Positions 6,055 to 13,524 of a stretch of 13,616 nucleotides of DNA are shown one piece after another. How positions within the stretch are numbered: position 1 is the stretch's first letter; each line of letters opens with the position of its first letter. The stretch spans positions 1-13,616 of the forward strand of contig CAADUW010000147.1 in the NCBI GenBank assembly GCA_900752285.1. The letters are read 5' to 3'. The DNA comes from an uncultured Oscillospiraceae bacterium. GTDB lineage: Bacteria > Bacillota > Clostridia > Oscillospirales > Oscillospiraceae. The position numbers and the translations under genes are program-made. Under the pieces are notes generated by a model. It saw only the letters and a list, made by a program, of their open reading frames with translations. It was not told the DNA's origin and searched no databases.

Positions 6055-7308
6055 ATGCATTTGAGCTTCGGCTTCGGGACCTCCACCCAGGAGGTGGAGG
6101 TTCCGGAACAAAATCTGATGGGCGTGCTCCACGCAAACGAGGTCCCCACGGGACTTGTGGGGGAAGCGGAGGTGCGCAGAGCGCTGGAAAACCCCATCGG
6201 CACCCACCGTCTGCGGGAGATCGTAAAGCCCGGTGAGAAGATTGCCATTGTGACCAGCGACATTACCCGCCCCATGCCCACCTATAAGGTCATGCCCGCC
6301 CTGCTGGACGAGCTGTATGCCGCGGGGGCCCGGCGGGAGGACATTACGCTGGTGTTTGCGCTGGGCTCCCACCGGCACCATTCCGAAGAGGAAAAGCGGA
6401 AGCTGGCAGGGGATCGTGCCTTCGGGGAGATCGCCTGCGTGGACTCCGATCCTGCCGACTGCGTGCACATGGGACGCACAAAGGCCGGAACCCCCGTGGA
6501 TATTACCCGGGTGGTGGCGGAAGCGGACCGGCGGATCTGCCTCGGCAATATCGAGTACCACTATTTCGCGGGCTACTCCGGCGGCGCCAAAGCGATTATG
6601 CCCGGCGTTTCCACCCGGAACGCCATCCAGTGCAACCATTCCATGATGGTTCGCCCGGAGGCCTGTGCCGGTGCGCTGGAAACCAACCCTCTGCGGATGG
6701 ACATTGAGGAAGCGGGTGCGATCTGCGGCATTGACTTTATCGTCAACGTGGTGCTCAGCGAGCACAAGGAGATCCTCCGTGCCGTGGCGGGCGACCCGGT
6801 GAAGGCGCACCGGGAGGGCTGCGCGTTCCTCGATACCCTGTATCTGAAAAAGCTGCCCCACGGGGCGGACATCGTCCTCGTCAGTCAGGGCGGCGCGCCC
6901 AAGGATCTGAACCTGTATCAGACCCAGAAGGCGCTGGATAACGCCCGGCACGCGGTCAATCCGGGGGGCATCATCATTCTCATCGGCTCCTGCAAGGAGG
7001 GGCTGGGAGAAAAGGTGTTTGAGGAGTGGATGACAAAGTCCCCTACCCCGGAGTCCATGATCGAGCGGATCGGCCGGGACTTCCAACTGGGCGGCCACAA
7101 GGCTGCCGCCATTGCCATGACGCTGCAAAAGGCGGATGTATGGCTGGTGTCGGATATGGAGCCGGACTTTGTAAAGTCCATCTTCCTGACCCCGAAGGAA
7201 AGTGTCCAGCAGGCGCTGGATGATGCTTTCCGGAAGCTTGGAAAGGACGCAACCGTCCTCGCCATGCCCTACGGCGGCTCTACCCTGCCGCGAATTGTGC
7301 ATAACTGA
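6055..7308 (+). CDS. LarA-family nickel-pincer 2-hydroxyacid racemase; proposed malate racemase
   Basis: A 417-residue LarA homologue (Lactiplantibacillus LarA is 424). The catalytic set is complete: D69 and R72 (TSDITRP), H106 in GSHRHH, H169 (EYHYF), K179 (GGAKAIMPG), H195 (CNHSMM), and Y288, Q289, K292 (YQTQK). In LarA the lysine equivalent to K179 carries the nickel-pincer nucleotide and two histidines act as acid and base. Relatives racemise lactate, malate, phenyllactate and similar acids, or epimerise gluconate. Between transketolase and malic enzyme, D-malate to L-malate is the most economical reading. The cofactor-building LarB, LarC and LarE are not in the window and must be supplied from elsewhere. 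It starts 3 bp after the transketolase gene with GAAAGGG upstream. The family is certain; substrate malate is inferred. Confidence 0.9.
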   Translation: MHLSFGFGTSTQEVEVPEQNLMGVLHANEVPTGLVGEAEVRRALENPIGTHRLREIVKPGEKIAIVTSDITRPMPTYKVMPALLDELYAAGARREDITLVFALGSHRHHSEEEKRKLAGDRAFGEIACVDSDPADCVHMGRTKAGTPVDITRVVAEADRRICLGNIEYHYFAGYSGGAKAIMPGVSTRNAIQCNHSMMVRPEACAGALETNPLRMDIEEAGAICGIDFIVNVVLSEHKEILRAVAGDPVKAHREGCAFLDTLYLKKLPHGADIVLVSQGGAPKDLNLYQTQKALDNARHAVNPGGIIILIGSCKEGLGEKVFEEWMTKSPTPESMIERIGRDFQLGGHKAAAIAMTLQKADVWLVSDMEPDFVKSIFLTPKESVQQALDDAFRKLGKDATVLAMPYGGSTLPRIVHN

Positions 7309-7310
7309 CG

Positions 7311-7342
7311 GGAAACGGGGCCGCAGACGGCCGACCGTTTCC
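7311..7342 (+). other. Stem-loop inside the operon, between racemase and malic enzyme genes
   Basis: GGAAACGG (7311-7318) pairs with CCGTTTCC (7335-7342). Inside it GGCCG (7319-7323) pairs with CGGCC (7328-7332) around a 4-nt loop, with a 2-nt bulge. It lies in the longest gap of the operon (68 bp), between the racemase stop and AGGAGG (7363-7368) of the malic enzyme gene. No T-tract follows, so it should not terminate. It is more likely a processing or stability element that sets different levels for the two halves of the mRNA. Confidence 0.6.
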
Positions 7343-7376
7343 ATCGCATCGCGAAAATATCAAGGAGGAAAAACCA

Positions 7377-8549
7377 ATGGATTACGCAAAGGAATCCCTG
7401 CGGCTCCACGGCGAGTGGAAGGGCAAGATCGAGGTGCGGGCTACCGTGCCCGTAGAGACAAAGGACGACCTGTCTCTGGCATATACCCCCGGCGTTGCCC
7501 AGCCCTGTCTGGAGATCCAGAAGGACATCAATAAATCTTACGAACTGACCCGGCGGCACAACCTGTGCGCCGTTATCACCGACGGCTCCGCCGTCCTGGG
7601 CCTGGGCGACATCGGCCCCGAGGCCGGCATGCCCGTTATGGAAGGCAAGTGCGTGCTGTTCAAGGCCTTCGGCGATGTGGACGCCTTCCCTCTGTGCGTC
7701 AAGACCAAGGACGTGGACGAGTTCGTCAACGCCGTTTACCTGATTTCCGGTTCCTTCGGCGGCATCAATCTGGAGGATATTTCTGCCCCCCGGTGCTTTG
7801 AGATTGAGCGGAAGCTGAAGGAAAAGTGCGACATTCCCATCTTCCACGATGACCAGCACGGCACCGCCGTCATTACGCTGGCAGGTCTGACCAACGCGCT
7901 GAAGGTAGTCGGCAAGAAGAAGGAGGACGTGAAGGTGGTCACCTCCGGCGCGGGCGCCGCTGCTATCTCCATTGTGAAGCTCCTGCTGTCTGCCGGTTTC
8001 AGGAACATCGTCATGACCGACCGGAAGGGCGCCATCTATGAAGGGCGGGACGGTCTGAACTGGATCAAGGAAGAAATGGCTCAGGTTACCAACCGGAACA
8101 TGGAGAAGGGCACTCTTGCCGACGTTATCAAGGGCGCGGATGTGTTCATCGGCGTTTCCGCTCCCGGAACCCTGACCACCGACATGGTTCGTACCATGAA
8201 CAAGGACGCCATTGTCTTTGCCTGCGCCAACCCCACCCCCGAGATTTTCCCGGACGATGCCAAGGCCGGCGGCGCAGCCGTGGTCTCCACCGGACGGAGC
8301 GACTACCCCAACCAGATCAATAACGTGCTGGCGTTCCCCGGCATTTTCCGGGGTGCGTTCGACGTGCGCGCTTCCGACATTAACGAGGAAATGAAGATGG
8401 CCGCTGCCAGGGCGCTGGCCGAGCTGATTTCCGATGACGAACTCTCCGCGGATTACATCATTCCCAAGGCATTTGATAAGCGTGTCGGCCCCGCCGTTGC
8501 CAAGGCGGTTGCACAGGCTGCCCGGGATTCCGGCGTAGCCAGAATCTGA
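7377..8549 (+). CDS. Malic enzyme (L-malate to pyruvate + CO2), short bacterial type
   Basis: A 390-residue oxidative decarboxylase of the short bacterial NAD(P)-malic enzyme type (about 390-410, without the phosphotransacetylase tail). Catalytic Y36 (AYTPGVAQP) and K91 (MEGK) are present, as are the metal ligands E133/D134 and D158 in FHDDQHGTA. The cofactor loop SGAGAAA is followed by MTDRKG, where the aspartate suggests NAD. CANPTPEI and a QINNVLAFPG segment are further signatures. AGGAGG lies 8 bases before the ATG. It forms pyruvate, CO2 and NAD(P)H from L-malate. Such genes are normally near organic-acid transporters; here it sits between a LarA racemase and inositol genes. I infer that it finishes the C4 branch of inositol breakdown. 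It does not use D-malate in known cases, which explains the racemase. Oxaloacetate decarboxylation is a possible side activity. Confidence 0.94.
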   Translation: MDYAKESLRLHGEWKGKIEVRATVPVETKDDLSLAYTPGVAQPCLEIQKDINKSYELTRRHNLCAVITDGSAVLGLGDIGPEAGMPVMEGKCVLFKAFGDVDAFPLCVKTKDVDEFVNAVYLISGSFGGINLEDISAPRCFEIERKLKEKCDIPIFHDDQHGTAVITLAGLTNALKVVGKKKEDVKVVTSGAGAAAISIVKLLLSAGFRNIVMTDRKGAIYEGRDGLNWIKEEMAQVTNRNMEKGTLADVIKGADVFIGVSAPGTLTTDMVRTMNKDAIVFACANPTPEIFPDDAKAGGAAVVSTGRSDYPNQINNVLAFPGIFRGAFDVRASDINEEMKMAAARALAELISDDELSADYIIPKAFDKRVGPAVAKAVAQAARDSGVARI

Positions 8550-8564
8550 AAGGAGAAATGAAAA

Positions 8565-9473
8565 ATGGCCATGTTTGATGCCGCCAAGGTAAAGCTGGGC
8601 ATTGCGCCCATTGGCTGGTGCAACGATGACATGCCCGAGCTGGGCGCCGAGAATACCTTCCGCCAGACCGTCAGCGAAATGGCGCTGGCAGGGTTCACCG
8701 GCTGCGAGATCGGCAACAAATACCCCAGCGACCCGAAGGAACTGAAACATCAGCTGGATCTGCGGGGCATGCGGATCGCCAGCCGCTGGTTCTCTTCTTT
8801 CCTGCTGGCCAAGCCCTACGAAGAGGTAGAGGCGGACTTTATCGCGAATCTGGATTTCCTGGCTGCCGTGGGTGCTGACCGGATCAATGTCAGCGAGCAG
8901 AGCGGTTCCATTCAGGGCAAGCTGGATGTGCCCATTCTGACGGGCAACCACAAGCCCGTCATGGACGACGCCCAGTGGGCGCGGTTCTGCGACGGCCTCA
9001 ACAGACTGGGCAAGGTGGCGTCGGACCGGGGCTTCAAGCTTTGCTTCCATCATCACATGGGCACCGTGGTGCAGACCGCGGCGGAAACCGACCGGATGAT
9101 GGCAAACACCGACCCCCGGTATGTGTTCCTGTGCTATGACACCGGTCACTTCACCTTCGCCGGTGAGGATCCCCTCGCCATGCTGAAAAAGTATTCCGAC
9201 CGGATTGGACACGTGCACCTGAAGGATATGCGGCTGCCGGTAGTTGCCGAGGCCCGGGAGCACAACTGGAGCTTCCTGCAGGCTGTCCGCAACGGCGCCT
9301 TCACGGTTCCCGGCGACGGCGGCGTGGACTTTGACTCCGTGTTCGAGATTCTGTCCCAGTCCCACTACGAGGGCTGGCTGCTGGTGGAAGCCGAGCAGGA
9401 TCCCGCCAAGGCGGATCCTCTGGAGTACGCCCAGAAGGCACGGGCTTATATCCGCGCCCATACGGGCCTGTAA
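8565..9473 (+). CDS. iolE: Inosose dehydratase (2-keto-myo-inositol dehydratase)
   Basis: A 302-residue TIM-barrel protein of the xylose-isomerase-like superfamily; Bacillus subtilis IolE is of similar length (about 297). The opening LGIAPIGWCNDDMPELG and the EIGNKYP segment are IolE signatures. Later come FHHHMGTVVQ, CYDTGHF and HVHLKD, which hold the metal-binding histidine and acidic residues of the fold. It dehydrates scyllo-inosose, the product of IolG, to 3D-(3,5/4)-trihydroxycyclohexane-1,2-dione, the substrate of IolD. AGGAG stands 9 bases before the ATG at 8565; an ATG at 8558 reads only six codons before a stop. It lies 15 bp after malic enzyme and 12 bp before iolB, within one transcript. 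Cytosolic. Confidence 0.95.
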   Translation: MAMFDAAKVKLGIAPIGWCNDDMPELGAENTFRQTVSEMALAGFTGCEIGNKYPSDPKELKHQLDLRGMRIASRWFSSFLLAKPYEEVEADFIANLDFLAAVGADRINVSEQSGSIQGKLDVPILTGNHKPVMDDAQWARFCDGLNRLGKVASDRGFKLCFHHHMGTVVQTAAETDRMMANTDPRYVFLCYDTGHFTFAGEDPLAMLKKYSDRIGHVHLKDMRLPVVAEAREHNWSFLQAVRNGAFTVPGDGGVDFDSVFEILSQSHYEGWLLVEAEQDPAKADPLEYAQKARAYIRAHTGL

Positions 9474-9485
9474 GAGGGTGTGACC

Positions 9486-10304
9486 ATGACCTATTTCTCC
9501 AAAAACGACAGCCTGAAAGCAGGCTACAACGCCTATATTGACGCGGCTGCCGATGATATGGGCACTCAGATGGACGTGGGTCTGCTGGTACTGGAGCCGG
9601 GCGATACATACAGGATCGAGGAAGTCGAAAAGGAGTGCGCCGTATTGCTGTTTTCCGGCGACGTGACCTTCGGCTGGAACGGTGAAGCCGTCCGGGGCGC
9701 CCGCCCCGACTGCTTCCGGTATGAGGCTTACTGCCTGCTGGCACCCCGGAAAACGCCCATCACCCTGACCGCTCACAGCCACAGTGAGCTGTACATTCAG
9801 AAAACCCTCAATGACCGGGACTACACCCCCGTGCTCTACACCCCCGAAACCGTTCAGACCCAGCATGCGGGCGCAAACGGCGAACTGATGGGCTGTATGC
9901 GCCGGGAGATCAAGACCTTTTTCGACTATGACAATATGCCCCAGTCCAATATGGTGCTGGGCGAGGTGCTGAACTTCCCCGGCAAATGGTCCTCCTACCC
10001 GCCTCACCACCATCCCCAGCCCGAGGTCTACTTCTACCGGTTTGACCATCCCCAGGGCTTTGGCGCGGGCTTTGCCAATGGCGAAATCTACAAGACGGGA
10101 CATAACGGCCTTGCGGTGATCACCAGCGGCTTCCATTCCCAGACCGCCGCACCCGGCTACGCCATGTGCTATGCCTGGGGTATCCGGCATCTGGACGGCG
10201 ACCCCTGGAAAAAGACCCGGATCGACGATCCGGAGCACGAGTGGCTCTGGAAGCGTGACGCCAACGAACACATTTTCAAAATGGAAGGGGAGCAAACAAA
10301 ATGA
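9486..10304 (+). CDS. iolB: 5-deoxy-glucuronate isomerase
   Basis: A 272-residue bicupin; Bacillus subtilis IolB has about 271. The metal site is HHH (174-176) with E180 (HHHPQPEVYFYRF) and H217 (GFHSQ). It converts 5-deoxy-D-glucuronate to the ketose 5-dehydro-2-deoxy-D-gluconate, the branch point where this operon seems to leave the known route. I chose ATG 9486 because GAGGG ends 7 bases before it; an in-frame GTG at 9480 would be too close to that site. The last codons overlap the iolD start by 4 bp (ATGA), indicating translational coupling. KduI, a related cupin isomerase, is less likely given the IolD/IolE neighbours and the sequence pattern. Confidence 0.95.
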   Translation: MTYFSKNDSLKAGYNAYIDAAADDMGTQMDVGLLVLEPGDTYRIEEVEKECAVLLFSGDVTFGWNGEAVRGARPDCFRYEAYCLLAPRKTPITLTAHSHSELYIQKTLNDRDYTPVLYTPETVQTQHAGANGELMGCMRREIKTFFDYDNMPQSNMVLGEVLNFPGKWSSYPPHHHPQPEVYFYRFDHPQGFGAGFANGEIYKTGHNGLAVITSGFHSQTAAPGYAMCYAWGIRHLDGDPWKKTRIDDPEHEWLWKRDANEHIFKMEGEQTK

Positions 10305-12235
10305 TTGAGACCATCCGTCTGACCATGGCCCAGGCTCTGGTTCGCTTTCTGGAAAATCAGTACATCGATGTGGACGGCGTGGTGACCCCCTTCGTCCGCG
10401 GTGTGTTCATCATCCCCGGTCACGGCAATGTGGTGGGCCTGGGACAGGCAATGACCCAGGAGGCCCACCGGCTGGAAGTGTATCAGGGAAAGAACGAGCA
10501 GGGCATGGCGCAGGCTGCCGTTGCCTTTGCCAAGCAGATGAAGCGTAAGCAGATCTGCGTTGCCACCTCCTCCATCGGTCCCGGCGCTGCCAATATGGTT
10601 ACTGCCTGCGGCACTGCAACCTCCAATAATATTCCTCTGCTGGTGCTGCCCGGCGATACCTATGCCTGCCGCCAGCCCGACCCTGTGCTGCAGCAGGTGG
10701 AGCACATCAATTCCATGGCAACCACCACCAATGACGCGTTCAAGGCGGTTTGCCGCTACTGGGATCGGATCGTCCGCCCCGAGCAGCTCATGAGTGCCTG
10801 CCTGAACGCATTCCGCACGCTGACTGACCCCGCCAATACCGGCGCCGTCTGCCTTGCCATGCCGCAGGACGTGGAGGGCGAGGCTTACGACTACCCTGTG
10901 ACCTTCCTGCAGAAGCGGGTGTGGCGGCTGGAGCGCCGCCCGGCAACCGAGGCTGCTCTGGAGGAAGCTGCCGCTGCCATCCGTGCCGCGAAGAAGCCTA
11001 TGCTGATCTGCGGCGGCGGCGTCCGCTATTCCGAGGCACATCGGGAGTTCCGGGAGTTTGCCGAGAAAACCGGCATCCCCTTTGGCGAAACTCAGGCGGG
11101 CAAGAGCGCCATTGAGTGGACGCACCCCCTGAATCTGGGCGGTCTGGGCGTTACCGGCTGCTCCGCCGCCAATGAAATCGCCGTGGACGCGGATCTGATC
11201 ATCGGCGTGGGCACCCGTTACACGGACTTCACCACCGCTTCCCGGTGGCTGTTCCGGCACGATGCCAAATTCGTCAATATCAACGTTTCCGAGTTCCAGG
11301 CGCTGAAGCTGGACGCGGTGCCCGTGATTGCCGACGCGAAGGACGCTCTGCCCCGGCTGCTGGCAAAGCTGGATGGCTACAAGCCTGCCTATGCCGGGCA
11401 GATCGAAGCCGCCCGGCAGAAGTGGGCGAAGGAGCTGGTTCGTCTGGACGGCGTGGAGTTTGAGGATACGGACGAGTGGCGCCCCATTATCAACGACGCC
11501 AACTATGCCTCCGCCCGGAAGTTTGCCCACGACGTGAACGCTCAGCTTTGCCAGACTACCGCTCTCGGTGCCATCAATGCCATGATGGAAGAGGGAGATG
11601 TAGCCATTGGCGCGGCGGGCAGTCTGCCCGGCGACATGCAGCGGATGTTCCGCCCCACCGGCATCGATACCTATAACATGGAGTACGGCTACTCCACCAT
11701 GGGTTACGAGGTGGCAGGCGCACTGGGCGTGAAGCTGGCCATCGGTGAAGACCACGAAGTCTATTCCTTCTGCGGCGACGGCAGCTTCAACATGCTTCAT
11801 GGGGAGCTGATCACCGCCGTGCAGGAGCACAAAAAGGTCAACATCTGCGTGTTTGACAACGCCAGCTTCGGCTGCATCAACAACCTGCAGGTGGGCCACG
11901 GCAACGCTACTCTCTGCACCGAGCTGCGGGCACGGGGAGAGGACGGACTCCTGTCCGGAAGCTTCCTGAACATCGATTACGCCAAGGTGGCGGAGGCTTA
12001 CGGCTGCAAGGCTTACTCCGTCCGCACCATGGGTGAGCTGAAGGCCGCCGTGGAGGACGCCAAAACCGTGAAGGATCAGCCGGTTCTCTTTGACATCAAG
12101 GTACTGCCCAAGACCATGACCGACGGCTACGGCTCCTGGTGGCGGGTCGGCGACACGGAGGTTTCCGAGAATCCCGCCAACCTGAAAGCCTACGAAGATC
12201 ATCTGGCGCATCTGAAGGACGCCAGAAAATATTAA
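10301..12235 (+). CDS. iolD: 3D-(3,5/4)-trihydroxycyclohexane-1,2-dione hydrolase, ring opening
   Basis: A 644-residue thiamin-diphosphate enzyme of the acetolactate-synthase superfamily, matching IolD length (about 637-645). E66 (KNEQGM) activates the cofactor. The binding motif starts at GDGS (492-495) and ends in DNASFGCINN. The long N-terminal start TIRLTMAQALVRFLENQY and the VLPKTMTDGYGSWWRVG end are IolD signatures that acetolactate synthases lack. It hydrolyses the cyclic dione to 5-deoxy-D-glucuronate. It overlaps iolB by 4 bp and is followed by iolG after 19 bp. No signal peptide; cytosolic. A second thiamin-dependent enzyme in the same operon, beside transketolase, means that the pathway depends heavily on thiamin. 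Confidence 0.96.
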   Translation: MIETIRLTMAQALVRFLENQYIDVDGVVTPFVRGVFIIPGHGNVVGLGQAMTQEAHRLEVYQGKNEQGMAQAAVAFAKQMKRKQICVATSSIGPGAANMVTACGTATSNNIPLLVLPGDTYACRQPDPVLQQVEHINSMATTTNDAFKAVCRYWDRIVRPEQLMSACLNAFRTLTDPANTGAVCLAMPQDVEGEAYDYPVTFLQKRVWRLERRPATEAALEEAAAAIRAAKKPMLICGGGVRYSEAHREFREFAEKTGIPFGETQAGKSAIEWTHPLNLGGLGVTGCSAANEIAVDADLIIGVGTRYTDFTTASRWLFRHDAKFVNINVSEFQALKLDAVPVIADAKDALPRLLAKLDGYKPAYAGQIEAARQKWAKELVRLDGVEFEDTDEWRPIINDANYASARKFAHDVNAQLCQTTALGAINAMMEEGDVAIGAAGSLPGDMQRMFRPTGIDTYNMEYGYSTMGYEVAGALGVKLAIGEDHEVYSFCGDGSFNMLHGELITAVQEHKKVNICVFDNASFGCINNLQVGHGNATLCTELRARGEDGLLSGSFLNIDYAKVAEAYGCKAYSVRTMGELKAAVEDAKTVKDQPVLFDIKVLPKTMTDGYGSWWRVGDTEVSENPANLKAYEDHLAHLKDARKY

Positions 12236-12254
12236 AATTACGGGGGAAAACGAC

Positions 12255-13292
12255 ATGGAGAAGATTCTGAAAATCGGTATTATCGGCTGCGGCGCCATCG
12301 GTAAGGATCACTGCCGCCGAATCATGGACACCGTTCCCGGCGCCACTGTGGTTGCGGTTTCCGACTATGTGCCCGCTGCTGCCGACGCGGTTGCGGAAAA
12401 GTACGGCATCCGTTCCTTCGGCAACGACTGCGACGGCATGATCAAAGATCCCGAGGTGGAGGCTGTGGTCATTACCTCCATTGACCCCACCCATCACGAT
12501 TACGTGATGAAGACCCTCGCCGAGAAGAAGTGGTGCTTCTGTGAGAAGCCCCTGAGCCTGAACGGCAAGGACTGCGAGGAGATCATCAACAAGGAGCTGG
12601 AGATCGGTCACCGTCTGGTGCAGGTCGGCTTCATGCGCCGCTATGACCGGGGCTATGCCGAGATGAAGCGGATCATCGAGTCCGGCGAGCTGGGCGCTCC
12701 CCTCGTCATCAAGGCCTGCCACCGGAACGTTTCTCAGGGTCCCGGCTTCAAGACCGAGAACGGCGTCACCAACGTGGCCATTCACGAGCTGGATATCTGC
12801 CGCTGGCTGCTGGGCGATGAATACGCCGACGTGCAGTGCGTGAAGGTCCGCCAGAGCGCCAACTCCACCAAGGGCTACGATAACCCTCAGGTCATGCTGA
12901 TGCGGACGAAGAAGGGCTGCTTCATTGACGTGGAGGTTCAGGTCGCCGATGGTTACGGCTACGACATCCAGTGCGAGGTGGTCTGCGAGAACGGCACCGT
13001 CAAGCTGCCCGATCCCTACGCCGTGGTTCGCCGCTCCCGCCCCGCCGGCTGGGACAAGCTGAACCCCGCCGAGAGCATGCCCATCATGACCGACTGGAAG
13101 GAGCGCTTCATCGAAGCCTACGACATTGAGCTGTGCAAGTGGGTGGAGAGCGTCCACAACGGCAAGCTGACCGGCCCCTCCGCCTGGGACGGCTACGTGG
13201 CATGCGTAGCGGGCGACGCCCTGAATGCCTCCCGCGGCACCTCCCAGTTCCGCCCGGTGGAAACCATGGAAAAGCCCGAAATGTACAAATAA
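12255..13292 (+). CDS. iolG: Inositol 2-dehydrogenase (Gfo/Idh/MocA family)
   Basis: A 345-residue NAD-dependent dehydrogenase matching Bacillus IolG in length and in many segments, such as CEKPL, RLVQVGFMRRYD, GYDIQCE and GPTAWDGY-like GPSAWDGY. The Rossmann motif is GCGAIG (11-16), and D37 after the second strand fits NAD. K98 (EKPL) and H177 (AIHELD) match the catalytic Lys and His. The Asp four residues before that His in B. subtilis IolG (D172) is N173 here. It oxidises myo-inositol to scyllo-inosose, the first step. GGGGG precedes the ATG by 8 bases. It is the last gene, 15 bp before the terminator stem. It could also accept scyllo- or D-chiro-inositol, and the Asn may mark such a shift; iolG is still the best name given its neighbours. 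Confidence 0.92.
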   Translation: MEKILKIGIIGCGAIGKDHCRRIMDTVPGATVVAVSDYVPAAADAVAEKYGIRSFGNDCDGMIKDPEVEAVVITSIDPTHHDYVMKTLAEKKWCFCEKPLSLNGKDCEEIINKELEIGHRLVQVGFMRRYDRGYAEMKRIIESGELGAPLVIKACHRNVSQGPGFKTENGVTNVAIHELDICRWLLGDEYADVQCVKVRQSANSTKGYDNPQVMLMRTKKGCFIDVEVQVADGYGYDIQCEVVCENGTVKLPDPYAVVRRSRPAGWDKLNPAESMPIMTDWKERFIEAYDIELCKWVESVHNGKLTGPSAWDGYVACVAGDALNASRGTSQFRPVETMEKPEMYK

Positions 13293-13307
13293 TCCCCCAA
13301 AAACCGC

Positions 13308-13338
13308 AAATGAGCCGCCCGAAAGGGCGGCTCATTTT
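13308..13338 (+). terminator. Intrinsic terminator of the operon
   Basis: A 13-bp perfect stem (13308-13320 with 13325-13337; core TGAGCCGCCC / GGGCGGCTCA) carries a GAAA tetraloop and is followed by TTTT (13335-13338). It begins 15 bp past the iolG stop. The A-run before and the T-run after it would let it act in both directions. Confidence 0.92.
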
Positions 13339-13431
13339 GTGTCCGGAAGGGATGGAAAATGCAGATAAATTGCTGTTTAGCGCACGGCACAAAGCGCTCT
13401 TGGCTCTCCCTCTGAGGGTAAGCGAAGCGCA

Positions 13432-13516
13432 GTCGCGGGAGTGAATGACATGATAAGTGGCATGTCAGAGCCGCGACCGGGTTGTCCGCAGGCAACCTGT
13501 CACGGCGAATGCCGTG
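13432..13516. repeat. Cluster of stem-loops, probable palindromic intergenic repeat
   Basis: Three hairpins follow each other. First, GTCGCGG (13432-13438) pairs with CCGCGAC (13471-13477), enclosing TGACATG (13446-13452) with CATGTCA (13461-13467). Second, GGTTGTC (13480-13486) pairs with GGCAACC (13491-13497), with one G-U pair. Third, CACGGC (13501-13506) pairs with GCCGTG (13511-13516). The final GTCACGGC...GCCGTGACTGAG resembles a palindromic repeat that I remember as frequent between genes in gut Oscillospiraceae; I could not verify this here. It could also be a small structured RNA. Confidence 0.5.
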
Positions 13517-13524
13517 ACTGAGAC

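Larger units (their letters stand above)
1825..13338 (+). other. Single operon for proposed inositol-to-pyruvate pathway
   Basis: Ten genes run on one strand from a consensus promoter (1791-1819) to an intrinsic terminator (13308-13338). Gaps are 19, 13, 3, 3, 68, 15, 12, -4 and 19 bp, so one transcript is likely. Order: GAPDH-II, PGK, transketolase N, transketolase C, LarA racemase, malic enzyme, iolE, iolB, iolD, iolG. The proposed order of reactions is iolG, iolE, iolD, iolB, transketolase, GAPDH-II, PGK, LarA, malic enzyme. No kinase, aldolase, methylmalonate-semialdehyde dehydrogenase or transporter is included. Confidence 0.8.

Noticed and set aside
7269..10295. Very long open frame on the minus strand (about 1,000 codons), and similar minus-strand frames at 1871-3112, 2937-4352, 4090-5466, 5638-7344 and 10169-12298
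   Set aside because: They run antisense to well-recognised genes, are rich in His, Val, Gly and Leu in the way expected from mirrored GC-rich codons, have no ribosome-binding sites and no recognisable domains.
10301..12235. Acetolactate synthase large subunit
   Set aside because: The superfamily is the same, but length (644), the N- and C-terminal signatures and coupling to iolB fit IolD, and there is no small subunit or valine/leucine gene nearby.
13133..13444. 103-codon open frame spanning the end of iolG and the terminator
   Set aside because: It overlaps iolG in another frame and reads through the terminator stem, with no ribosome-binding site or recognisable sequence.
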